64,000 nucleotides of DNA, taken from an uncultured cyanobacterium. GTDB lineage: Bacteria > Cyanobacteriota > Cyanobacteriia > Cyanobacteriales > Nostocaceae. This document shows positions 9,108 to 16,314 of the stretch, piece by piece. The position numbers and the translations under genes were made by a program. The stretch covers positions 1-64,000 of the forward strand of contig CAIVAU010000113.1 of NCBI GenBank assembly GCA_903903925.1, written 5' to 3'. The notes under the pieces were generated by a model. The model did no database searches and had not been told where the DNA came from. It was given only the letters and a program-made list of their open reading frames with translations. The stretch's first letter is position 1, and the number at the start of each line of letters is the position of its first letter.

Positions 9108-11731
9108 TAAAGCAGGTCATGAGCCCTCTAGGTATTGCTTCTCTATCTGCTTTGTTAAAGCAGGTTCAACTAGAATTAGATGGGGAAGAAATGGCAGAAC
9201 TCCTCTGGCTAGCAGTTCAGATGGGTGAGGTTGAGGTAACTCCACCTGCAAAAACACCTATTGAAGAAACCCAGACGGAGATCAGCAAAACAAAGATTGA
9301 AGAAATTGCTGAGTCTCCAGTGACACCACGACTTGCCAACCACAATTCTAGCCAACCATCAGCATCTGTCCATCTTCCCAGTCCGCCTGATCATAAATCC
9401 CAGTCACCAACCGCACCAGAAGGTATTCCATTTAAAGCCCCCGCAGCCCGAGGATTGCGTAATCCTTTGGATTTGGCAAGGGCATTGCGTCCTCTGATGC
9501 GTAAGGTATCTTCTCAAACTAAAAAGATTTTAGACGAAGAAGAAACAGTAAGGCAATTTGCCGAAAAAAGAATTTTGATCCCTGTACTCAAACCAGCAAC
9601 CGAACGTTGGTTAGACCTGGCTTTGGTAGTTGAAGAATCTCGTTCGATAGTCATTTGGCAAGAAATAATAGCTGAGTTTCAAAAACTTACCGAACTGCAA
9701 GGTGCTTTTCGATCTGTTTCTACTTGGAGTTTGCGAACCGACGAAAAAGGCGAAATTAAACTTTTTCCCAAGCAAAATCAAACTGCAAATCAGCAACAAT
9801 CCCGCAGTCCCAAGGAATTATTAGATACAGCAGGTAGACGTTTAGTATTGTTAGTGAGTGATTGTACTTCTGGTATATGGCATCAGGGTAAAATTCACGA
9901 CCTTTTAAAGCTGTGGTCAAACTCTAGTCCATTAGTGATTCTTCAGCTATTCCCTGAACGGTTGTGGATGAGAACTGCGATGGGTTTTGGGTTTCCAGTG
10001 CAGTTAAATGCTTTAGCACCGGGCGTCCCTAACACAAAGCTGACGATAGATGGGTTACCCGTTTGGGAGGATGTGGATGTTAAAAAAGCGATTATTTTGC
10101 CTGTGATTACATTAGAACCTGATTCTTTGCAGCAATGGTCGCGGGTAGTAGCTGGGGTGGGGAGTACCCGAACAGCGGGGATTTTATTTGAAACTTCTTT
10201 AATTCCTGCTCAACCACATATATCAAAAGATACTAGTAAATTATCACCAATAGAATTGGTAAATCGGTTTCGATCCACCGCATCTCCCACTGCTAGACGC
10301 TTGGCTGGTTTCATGGCAACAGTTCCTGTAAGTTTGCCTGTAGTCCACCTCATACAGGAAACTTTGTTGAAAGAGTCTACGCAGGTTCATGTGGCTGAAG
10401 TCTTGATGAGCGGTATTTTACAGCCCATTACAGTGAATAGTACATCGACGAAAGGGGACATTGTTCACTATGAATTTGTCGAAGGAGTGACGGAGTTATT
10501 AATAGATTCCGTTCCTACCCCAGATGTTGATACAGTCTTGGAGGTAGTTTCTCAATATATTGCTCGTAAATTTGGTCTATCGATTAAAAATTTTGCCGCC
10601 TTGCTTTCTCCTCATGCTGACTGGGATAAAGCAACGCAGCAGGAAATTATAGCCTTTGCCAAGATTGCTACTCAGGTTTTACGTCGTTTAGGTGGAGAAT
10701 ATGCAGCTTTAGCAGAACAATTAGAGCAAAAATCTTCAGTTATTTCCAAGTCTCCAACAGTATTTGACAATTTTCCACCCCTGCAAACCTGTAGTTTTCA
10801 AATCGCCAATATTGTTTTGGAGGATGGGGAAATAGAGGATGAGACAGATATTAATCTCCTACTCTTTGAATTTGAAGTGGCCACCATCGAAGTGCAACAA
10901 TCAGGTTTGTTCCGACTTCAGACAGAATCGATAATCAGGCGTCACCAGCAAGCTTATGGTTTTATCGAAGATTTAGGGGAAGAAATTGCACTCGAGATGG
11001 TACAGATTCCTGGTGGTAGTTTCCTAATGGGCGCATCGAAAACTGAAGAAGGTAGCAGGGATAACGAACGTCCGCAACACCAAGTCACAGTTCCCACGTT
11101 CTTCATGGGAAAATACCAAGTAACCCAAGCACAGTGGCAAGTTGTCGCTTCCCTTGACCCAGTAAACCGCAAACTCAATCCTCACCTATCTAGGTTTAAA
11201 GGAAACAATCTACCAGTTCAACAGGTTTCCTGGTATGATGCTCGTGAATTCTGCGATCGCCTCTCTCGTCAAACAGGTAGATCCTACCGTTTACCGAGTG
11301 AAGCAGAATGGGAATATGCCTGTCGTGCTGGTACGACGACGCCGTTTCACTTTGGCGAGACGATTACATCAGAACTGGCTAACTATAATGGTGAAGTCAT
11401 TTATGGTGCAGGAGCGAAAGGAAATTATCGAGGAAAACCTACAGATGTAGGCAGCTTTGGTGTAGCAAATGCCTTTGGTTTATATGATATGCACGGGCTA
11501 GTTTGGGAATGGTGTGCTGACTATCGGCATGATAATTATGAAGCAGCGCCTACAGATGGCAGTGCTTGGTTAATTGAAAGTGATAATCGATTCCGAGTGC
11601 TGCGCGGTGGTTCCTGCGACCACTATCCCGTGCATTGCCGTTCTGCGTATCGCCTCTGGTTCCTCGCCGACGACAACTATATCGGTTTTCGGGTTGTGTG
11701 TGATCTTTCGCCGAGGGCACTTAGCTCTTGA
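9104..11731 (+). CDS. vWA-like protein fused to FGE/C-type-lectin-fold domain
   Basis: An 875-residue multidomain protein. Residues 1-160 are low-complexity and linker. Residues 165-330 form a vWA-like domain of the SAV_2336 type; the metal-adhesion motif is degenerate (ALVVEESRSI instead of DxSxS). A helical region follows to about 620. Residues 630-870 form an FGE-sulfatase (SUMF1-like) domain: GGSFLMG, the KYQVTQAQW strand, LPSEAEWEYACRAG and a GFRVV end. The FGE active-site cysteine pair is not seen, so this domain probably binds ligand rather than acting as an enzyme. The extreme C-terminus is hypervariable relative to the next paralogue. It overlaps the MoxR gene by four bases. Likely role: sensor subunit of the conflict system. 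Confidence 0.82.
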   Translation: MIKQVMSPLGIASLSALLKQVQLELDGEEMAELLWLAVQMGEVEVTPPAKTPIEETQTEISKTKIEEIAESPVTPRLANHNSSQPSASVHLPSPPDHKSQSPTAPEGIPFKAPAARGLRNPLDLARALRPLMRKVSSQTKKILDEEETVRQFAEKRILIPVLKPATERWLDLALVVEESRSIVIWQEIIAEFQKLTELQGAFRSVSTWSLRTDEKGEIKLFPKQNQTANQQQSRSPKELLDTAGRRLVLLVSDCTSGIWHQGKIHDLLKLWSNSSPLVILQLFPERLWMRTAMGFGFPVQLNALAPGVPNTKLTIDGLPVWEDVDVKKAIILPVITLEPDSLQQWSRVVAGVGSTRTAGILFETSLIPAQPHISKDTSKLSPIELVNRFRSTASPTARRLAGFMATVPVSLPVVHLIQETLLKESTQVHVAEVLMSGILQPITVNSTSTKGDIVHYEFVEGVTELLIDSVPTPDVDTVLEVVSQYIARKFGLSIKNFAALLSPHADWDKATQQEIIAFAKIATQVLRRLGGEYAALAEQLEQKSSVISKSPTVFDNFPPLQTCSFQIANIVLEDGEIEDETDINLLLFEFEVATIEVQQSGLFRLQTESIIRRHQQAYGFIEDLGEEIALEMVQIPGGSFLMGASKTEEGSRDNERPQHQVTVPTFFMGKYQVTQAQWQVVASLDPVNRKLNPHLSRFKGNNLPVQQVSWYDAREFCDRLSRQTGRSYRLPSEAEWEYACRAGTTTPFHFGETITSELANYNGEVIYGAGAKGNYRGKPTDVGSFGVANAFGLYDMHGLVWEWCADYRHDNYEAAPTDGSAWLIESDNRFRVLRGGSCDHYPVHCRSAYRLWFLADDNYIGFRVVCDLSPRALSS
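11612..11683 (+). other. Putative DGR variable region 1
   Basis: Last part of the FGE domain of the vWA fusion, between the conserved RVLRGGS and IGFRVV strands. Compared with the paralogue at 12709-12786, 10 of the first 20 codons change the amino acid, while the preceding 195 or so residues differ at about 15 positions. Most differences fit AAC/AGG-type template codons. Confidence 0.55.
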
Positions 11732-12009
11732 CACTTTAGCCCTCTGCACTTCTTCTCTTTGCCCTTTTGCAGTGTACCAGAGCAGAACGATTAATTTTCT
11801 TTAAATCAATCTTGAAATAAGAATATCATACTTAGGACTTACGCACGCTCTCAAATTGAACATCATGTGTATTCACGGGGAATGGTCGTTTCAGACTTGT
11901 AGGGGCGCAAGGCATTGCGCCCCTACAGTGGACGGGAACACTCTCATTCATGAAAAAATCAAACGTTAATGTTTAAGAAAACAAGTTTATCAAAAAACCA
12001 GTATTATAA
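11732..12009. other. Spacer between the two FGE genes
   Basis: A 278-bp gap. It begins with a pyrimidine-rich stretch after the stop (CTTTAGCCCTCTGCACTTC) that may belong to the end of a DGR target sequence, and it contains a perfect inverted repeat at 11898-11927. No template repeat or reverse transcriptase is seen. Confidence 0.5.
11898..11927. repeat. Perfect 13-bp inverted repeat, 4-nt loop
   Basis: TGTAGGGGCGCAA, then GGCA, then the exact reverse complement. It is a common palindromic repeat type in cyanobacterial intergenic DNA. It lacks a T-run, so it is not a classic terminator, but it could stop or stabilise the upstream transcript. Confidence 0.85.
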
Positions 12010-12858
12010 ATGACCAAAAAAATAGTCATTCATCGTACCCAACAGACAGCGAAATATTATGTAGAAGATTTAGGTAATGGAATTGACCTACATATGATGC
12101 TGATTCCTGGTGGTACCTTCCTAATGGGTGCACCGGAAACGGAAGAAGGTAGCAGGGATAATGAACGTCCGCAACACCAAGTCACAGTTCCCACGTTCTT
12201 CATGGGAAAATATCAAGTAACCCAGGCACAGTGGCAAGTTGTCGCTTCCCTTGACCCAGTCAACCGCAAACTCAATCCCGACCCATCTAGATTTAAAGGA
12301 AAAAATCTACCAGTTGAACGAGTTTCATGGTATGACGCTAGTGAGTTCTGTGATCGCCTCTCTCGACAAACAGTTAGATCCTACCGTTTACCGAGTGAAG
12401 CCGAATGGGAATATGCCTGTCGTGCTGGTACGACGACACCGTTTCACTTTGGCGAGACGATTACATCAGAACTGGCTAACTATAATGGTGAAGTCATTTA
12501 TAGTGTAGGAGCGAAAGGAAATTATCGAGGAAAACCTACAGATGTAGGCAGCTTTGGTGTAGCGAATGCCTTTGGTTTATATGATATGCACGGGCTAGTT
12601 TGGGAATGGTGTGCTGACCATCGGCATGATAATTATGAAGCAGCGCCTATAGATGGCAGTGCTTGGTTAATTGAAAGTGATAATCCATTCCGAGTGCTGC
12701 GCGGTGGTTCGTGGAAGAACAATCCTGAGAATTGCCGTTCTGCGTATCGCTACAGGGACCACGCCGACGCTGACAACGAGATTATCGGTTTTCGGGTTGT
12801 GTGCGGTCTTTCGCCGAGGGATCTTAGCTTTCCTTTCATGATACCATTGATATCATAG
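12010..12858 (+). CDS. Stand-alone FGE/SUMF1-like protein, putative DGR target
   Basis: A 282-residue protein consisting almost only of an FGE-sulfatase (C-type-lectin-like) domain. It is a recent paralogue of the C-terminal domain of the vWA fusion: from GGTFLMG to RVLRGGS about 92 percent of residues are the same and the DNA is nearly so. The next 20 codons differ at half their residues, then GFRVV and the RDLS tail are conserved again. The catalytic cysteines of true FGE are absent, so it is likely a binding module. It is the fifth gene of the conflict block, with the same orientation after a 278-bp spacer. A role as a second, independently diversified ligand sensor is inference. Confidence 0.8.
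   Translation: MTKKIVIHRTQQTAKYYVEDLGNGIDLHMMLIPGGTFLMGAPETEEGSRDNERPQHQVTVPTFFMGKYQVTQAQWQVVASLDPVNRKLNPDPSRFKGKNLPVERVSWYDASEFCDRLSRQTVRSYRLPSEAEWEYACRAGTTTPFHFGETITSELANYNGEVIYSVGAKGNYRGKPTDVGSFGVANAFGLYDMHGLVWEWCADHRHDNYEAAPIDGSAWLIESDNPFRVLRGGSWKNNPENCRSAYRYRDHADADNEIIGFRVVCGLSPRDLSFPFMIPLIS
12709..12786 (+). other. Putative DGR variable region 2
   Basis: Codons TCG TGG AAG ... ATC of the stand-alone FGE gene. They align with 11612-11683 but are two codons longer. The differing codons pair as TAC/CTC, AGG/TGG, GAC/TTC and CAC/CTC, with the third base kept, as expected if a template AAC AGG AAC AAC was mutated only at adenines. Confidence 0.55.
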
Positions 12859-12919
12859 CAGTATTTATCAGGCGAGCTTTAGCGATAGAAAGATAATTAT
12901 AAAAAAGGAGTTGTCAATT

Positions 12920-13186
12920 ATGGACACAGACTTTGTTGTAAAGGTCACACCAGAAGGTCAAATAGAATTGCCATCTGAGATTCAAGCTCAACTTCATCCT
13001 GGTGATAAATATAAGGTTTCAGTGACAGAAAACTCAATTGTGTTGAAAAAAATTCAGCAGCCCCTAACCTGGGCTGAATTGTCACGGCGAATTGAGGAAT
13101 TAGGTCCTGATCCCAACGAACCTACCCCCCAGGAGATTAGTGAGATGGTAAAGGAAGTGCGGCGCGAAAGACGTTCTCAAGTATGA
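12920..13186 (+). CDS. AbrB/MazE-type antitoxin
   Basis: An 88-residue antitoxin-like DNA-binding protein. The N-terminus is a swapped-hairpin AbrB fold (VVKVTPEGQIELPSEIQAQL then GDKYKVSV), and the C-terminal half is a charged tail that would wrap the toxin. The ATG at 12920 is chosen because AAGGAG at 12905-12910 lies nine bases upstream; a TTG at 12911 in the same frame is too close. It overlaps the following PIN gene by four bases (ATGAG), the usual type II toxin-antitoxin layout. Its toxin carries a stop codon, so the antitoxin may be an orphan now. Confidence 0.8.
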   Translation: MDTDFVVKVTPEGQIELPSEIQAQLHPGDKYKVSVTENSIVLKKIQQPLTWAELSRRIEELGPDPNEPTPQEISEMVKEVRRERRSQV

Positions 13187-13617
13187 GGGTTGTACTTGAT
13201 GTCAATGTCTGGATTTCCGCTTTACTGTGGAGAGGTGTTCCAGGTCAGATTGTAAATTTAGCAGAAAATCAGCAGATTACTATATTTGCTTCTGAAAATG
13301 TGTTGAGCGAATTAGAAACTACATTGAGGCGTGCTAAACTTCAGCCAAAAATACAGTCTTTAGACGTAACTGTAGAGGATTTGCTCACTCTAGCACGACA
13401 ATTAGTAGAATTGTGTCCCGTAACTTCTGTAGATGTACCGCAATTGCGTGACTAGGACGATGTCATAATTATAGCTGCGGCTTTGACTGCAAATGCTGAG
13501 GTTATTGTTACTGGCGATCGAGACTTATTATACCTAAATGAATTTGAAGGAATTCTGATTATGACATCTACAGATTTCCTCTATCGTTATTTCCCAAGCC
13601 AACAAAAGTTGTTGTAA
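13183..13617 (+). pseudogene. PIN-domain toxin interrupted by an in-frame TAG
   Basis: A PIN ribonuclease toxin of the family that pairs with AbrB antitoxins. The frame starts MRVVLDVNVWISALLWRG, with the first catalytic Asp, and runs 90 residues to QLRD, then a TAG at 13453-13455. Reading through it in the same frame gives DDVIIIAAALTANAEV, IVTGDRDLL and an end at TAA 13617, which is the rest of the normal domain. A single change (for example AAG to TAG) explains it. The lost part carries the last acidic catalytic residues, so the toxin should be inactive unless the stop is suppressed. Confidence 0.85.
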
Positions 13618-13709
13618 CTGACCAAGAACGGGGTGTGGGATGTGGAGTGTAGGGGATGTTAGCTATCATAGCAATATTTAACTTACGCCAAAGTCTTAGG
13701 AGCAGCTTA

Positions 13710-13946
13710 GTGTTAAGAATTAGTGTCGAAGAAGCCGCTGTCACTTTAAAACATCTCTTAGAGCAAGTAGCCAAGGGAGAAGAAGTTATTTTGCTAGAGC
13801 AAGATAAAATTGTAGCTCGTTTAGTGCCTCCCCAACAAAAAGAGCAGCGTTTAGCAAGTATGAAACAATTCCGAAATGCGATCGCAGTTAAGGGAGAAGC
13901 CCTAAGTACAACTATAATTAATGCACGTCAAGAGGAGCGCCATTGA
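13710..13946 (+). CDS. Phd/YefM-type antitoxin
   Basis: A 78-residue antitoxin-like protein: a short Phd/YefM DNA-binding fold (EEAAVTLKHLLEQVAKGEEVILLEQDKIVARLVPP) and a flexible toxin-binding C-terminus. The GTG at 13710 is chosen because AGGAG at 13699-13703 precedes it by six bases; the upstream part of the open frame is AT-rich filler. The gene overlaps a following toxin start (TTG at 13943), but that toxin is a short remnant, so this antitoxin is probably orphaned. Confidence 0.75.
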   Translation: MLRISVEEAAVTLKHLLEQVAKGEEVILLEQDKIVARLVPPQQKEQRLASMKQFRNAIAVKGEALSTTIINARQEERH

Positions 13947-14011
13947 TTTATCTGGATACATTTGTATTAATTATGATGTTGAAGATTTTGAAAGCGACCT
14001 CGAAACCTTGA
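13943..14011 (+). pseudogene. PIN toxin 5' remnant
   Basis: Starting at TTG 13943, overlapping the antitoxin end, the frame reads MIYLDTFVLIMMLKI and stops after 22 codons. MIYLDT is the usual opening of PIN toxins. The rest of the gene has been replaced by the tail of another gene in a different frame. Confidence 0.65.
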
Positions 14012-14031
14012 GAAAATTGGGTGACTTGTGA
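13975..14031 (+). pseudogene. 3' remnant of a small antitoxin gene
   Basis: The frame DVEDFESDLETLRKLGDL ends at TGA 14031, overlapping the GTG start of the next toxin-like frame. It resembles the tail of antitoxins that pair with DUF3368-type toxins. Only 18 codons survive, fused to the PIN remnant. Confidence 0.45.
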
Positions 14032-14117
14032 TTGTAGTCAGTAACACTTCTCCAGTTACCAATCTTGCAGCAGTGGGACAACTAGACCTACTACAACAAC
14101 TTTATACCACCCATTTT
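14028..14117 (+). pseudogene. DUF3368-like toxin, 5' fragment
   Basis: The frame opens MIVVSNTSPVTNLAAVGQ then LDLLQQLY, the typical start of PIN-like DUF3368 toxins. After about 28 codons it runs into the dispersed repeat at 14118-14213 and the toxin sequence does not resume, although the frame stays open by chance to 14255. It is truncated and presumably inactive. Confidence 0.7.
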
Positions 14118-14213
14118 CGTAAATTCGTAGTGCGAGCATCTTGCTCGCTTGTACTACACGTGAGCAAGATGCTCACACTACTGATCGTCTTTTTGCAAAA
14201 CTGGGATGCTCCC
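14118..14213. repeat. Dispersed foldback repeat, copy 1
   Basis: A 96-bp element nearly identical to 26890-26986. It contains an imperfect 21-bp inverted repeat (TAGTGCGAGCATCTTGCTCGC and TAGTGTGAGCATCTTGCTCAC on the other strand). It interrupts a toxin gene. Confidence 0.85.
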
Positions 14214-14272
14214 AGGCAAACGGCGATCGCATCCAACAAAGTGAGTGCTTGGTGAGAACAAAGAAGCCATTC

Positions 14273-14302
14273 TAAAAAAAAGACGGGCATTTTACCCGTC
14301 CA
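14273..14302 (-). terminator. Rho-independent terminator of the fasciclin gene
   Basis: On the minus strand GACGGG-TAAAATG-CCCGTC forms a hairpin (14282-14300) followed by a run of eight T (complement of 14274-14281). It lies 23 bp after the fasciclin stop codon. Confidence 0.85.
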
Positions 14303-14324
14303 GCCAAAAATCAGTGATTAAGTA

Positions 14325-14897
14325 CTAAAATCCTTTAGGAAGAAGTACCTTGTCAACTTCAATAATCACACCATTCTTCGTCTGGATCGAGGGAGGTCTA
14401 CCGTTAGCATCATTCAGCTTGACTTGATCTTCGGAGTTAGCACTGATTTTGATCGGGCTTCCTTCATCAGTTACAATTGCCCCACTATCTACATCATTCT
14501 TAGTGATTTCACGGGAAACCAAATGATACTTCAGTACTTTAATCCGATTTTTTGTATATCGGCTGAAGACATCTTTAGGTAACGCATTGAAAGCTTCATT
14601 GGTCGGAGCAAAAAGAGTGAAATGACCCGGTTTCTCCAGATCTTTAAGAAGACCAGCTTCTTTCAACTCATTATAGAGATTAGCGAATTTGCTATCCTGA
14701 GCAAGGGTATTAGCAATGCTGTTCTCAGAGTTGCGATAGGGATAGTTGCTGGAGGCAGAAGGTTGAAAAAGAGTATATCGGGGATAAAATCTGGCTAATA
14801 CAGGAAAACTGATGAGGGTACTGACACCAGCAATCCCGACAAAGCAAGCCAACTTTGTGAACCAATTTTTGGTAACGGAGGAATTTAGATTGTGCAT
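14325..14897 (-). CDS. Fasciclin (FAS1) domain secreted protein
   Basis: A 190-residue exported protein. The N-terminus has a hydrophobic signal or anchor segment (LACFVGIAGVSTLISFPVLA, about residues 17-36). A single FAS1 domain follows (about 58-190), with the H1 motif HFTLFAPTNEAFNALP and the H2-type end NGVIIEVDKVLLP. FAS1 proteins mediate adhesion or matrix contacts outside the cytoplasmic membrane. The gene stands alone, with its own terminator and about 700 bp of upstream DNA, so it is probably monocistronic. No specific ligand can be inferred. Confidence 0.9.
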   Translation of the reverse strand: MHNLNSSVTKNWFTKLACFVGIAGVSTLISFPVLARFYPRYTLFQPSASSNYPYRNSENSIANTLAQDSKFANLYNELKEAGLLKDLEKPGHFTLFAPTNEAFNALPKDVFSRYTKNRIKVLKYHLVSREITKNDVDSGAIVTDEGSPIKISANSEDQVKLNDANGRPPSIQTKNGVIIEVDKVLLPKGF

Positions 14898-15628
14898 ATG
14901 TATTGTAGTTGTGTGTAAACTCTATAAAAGGAAAACTGCTAGGACAATCCTCTCGCACAGTCGAACGGGATCAGCCTGAAAATGACTCAGGGAGAACTTT
15001 AGATACGTAACTAGCGATAAACCAGACAATATTATGCAACCTTCTTTTATGAAGAGTCACAAGCAGCTATTAGGTTTTTTTATCAACGCAACAGTAACAG
15101 ATACCGTGCTGACTGTAACAATTGTCCGGTTTATCTATAGCAGTCCTATTTGAGTTAACAACGTGCCAGCCTTACGAAACCTGGGTTTGTAAGATTTACC
15201 AAGTTTCTCGGCATTCACAAATTATTTAGGACTGCTTTTCTTCACCTATAATTATAACCACAATTATTTCTTTTATGTTGTTATTGTAATCTTACTTAAG
15301 TTCTCGTCGGGGAGAACGGCTATACTCGAATGGCACTGCTGTTATTGGATGTGCCTTTATCTATAAGGCTTTTGGGTTTAGGGTGTGGTGGGGAAGTCCC
15401 TTCGGGAACTCTAAGAAATCAATTATGACTTGGTTTTGGTTGTTAACTGATAAAATAACTCGTTTGTAGTTAGCGCTGTCTTCGCTAAAGCGCTAACTAC
15501 AAACGTCGTCCAAGTGTTGAGATGAAGATCATATAACACTTCTACAAGAAAACTATCATGCACTGCGCGATCAATGGTCTAGAATACCATAGATAAGCAA
15601 ACTTTTGAATAGGAAGGAGTATCTCGAT
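14898..15628. other. Intergenic region
   Basis: About 730 bp between divergent genes. It should contain the fasciclin promoter. The only strong structure is the 17-bp inverted repeat at 15461-15505. No gene is seen. Confidence 0.6.
15461..15505. repeat. Perfect 17-bp inverted repeat
   Basis: CGTTTGTAGTTAGCGCT and its exact reverse complement, separated by 11 bp. It is of the REP-like palindrome type found between genes in Nostocales. There is no T-tract. Confidence 0.85.
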
Positions 15629-16297
15629 GTGCAACCAGATTTGATCGGCTTGGAAATGACTCAGGGAGAATTGAGACGCTTAACTGGATTCAGACCGGAT
15701 CAAGTCTTCCGACCTTCCATAATGGCAAATCGTGAACAGCGATTAAAGTTTCTTCGCCATGAAATGACCGTGGTGCTGGTGCTGACCCTCATCATTGTCG
15801 GGTTTGTTTATGTCTTTATTATCTTGCCGACAAGAGGTTCCTCTGTGATGCTGGGGATCATTCTCCTCATTGTAGTTGCGATCGCCCTATTAGCTGGGCT
15901 TATGCTTTGGCGGCGTGTCACCTTCCCCAAAACACTAATAATCCTTTTAGATCAAGTCGATAAATATCACGCAGTGATCAAAGCCATAGATATCCAGGAT
16001 CAATTAGCAAGCGTTGAGAATCAAGATGACAGAGAGAAAGTTGTCAGCGCCTTGCAACTTGTCAGAGAAGATTTAGTTCAAGGTTTGAAAACCGAACGAA
16101 TTTTGCGAGATAATAAAAAACTGCTTGCGAATAACCAAGATTTATTTATCAACAATGTAGAGACATTGCATGCAATGAGCGATGCCACAGGCAAGGGCAA
16201 AGCCCTCAGCGCCTCTGAATATGCTCAACTTCTCAATCAATCATTGCAGATAGCCCTTGATGTGCAAGCACAACTCAGAAAATTGCGGAAAATCTGA
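15629..16297 (+). CDS. Two-TM membrane protein of unknown function
   Basis: A 222-residue protein I do not recognise. The N-terminal 45 residues are soluble. Two adjacent transmembrane segments follow (VVLVLTLIIVGFVYVFIIL and MLGIILLIVVAIALLAGLML), then a cytoplasmic helical C-terminus of about 125 residues rich in charged heptads. The GTG at 15629 is preferred: AGGAAGGAG at 15611-15619 precedes it by nine bases, whereas a TTG at 15605 lies upstream of that site. It ends 17 bp before the DUF1537 kinase gene, so the two are probably co-transcribed, but no functional link is evident. Confidence 0.75.
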   Translation: MQPDLIGLEMTQGELRRLTGFRPDQVFRPSIMANREQRLKFLRHEMTVVLVLTLIIVGFVYVFIILPTRGSSVMLGIILLIVVAIALLAGLMLWRRVTFPKTLIILLDQVDKYHAVIKAIDIQDQLASVENQDDREKVVSALQLVREDLVQGLKTERILRDNKKLLANNQDLFINNVETLHAMSDATGKGKALSASEYAQLLNQSLQIALDVQAQLRKLRKI

Positions 16298-16314
16298 CGG
16301 AAGAAGGTTAAAAA

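Noticed and set aside
4000-15000. DGR reverse transcriptase, avd gene or template repeat
   Set aside because: Looked for around the variable regions on both strands; nothing with RT motifs (such as YxDD) or an A-rich copy was seen.
15461-15505. Inverted repeat as a rho-independent terminator
   Set aside because: Strong hairpin but no following T-run and no gene reading into it closely; treated as a REP-like repeat.
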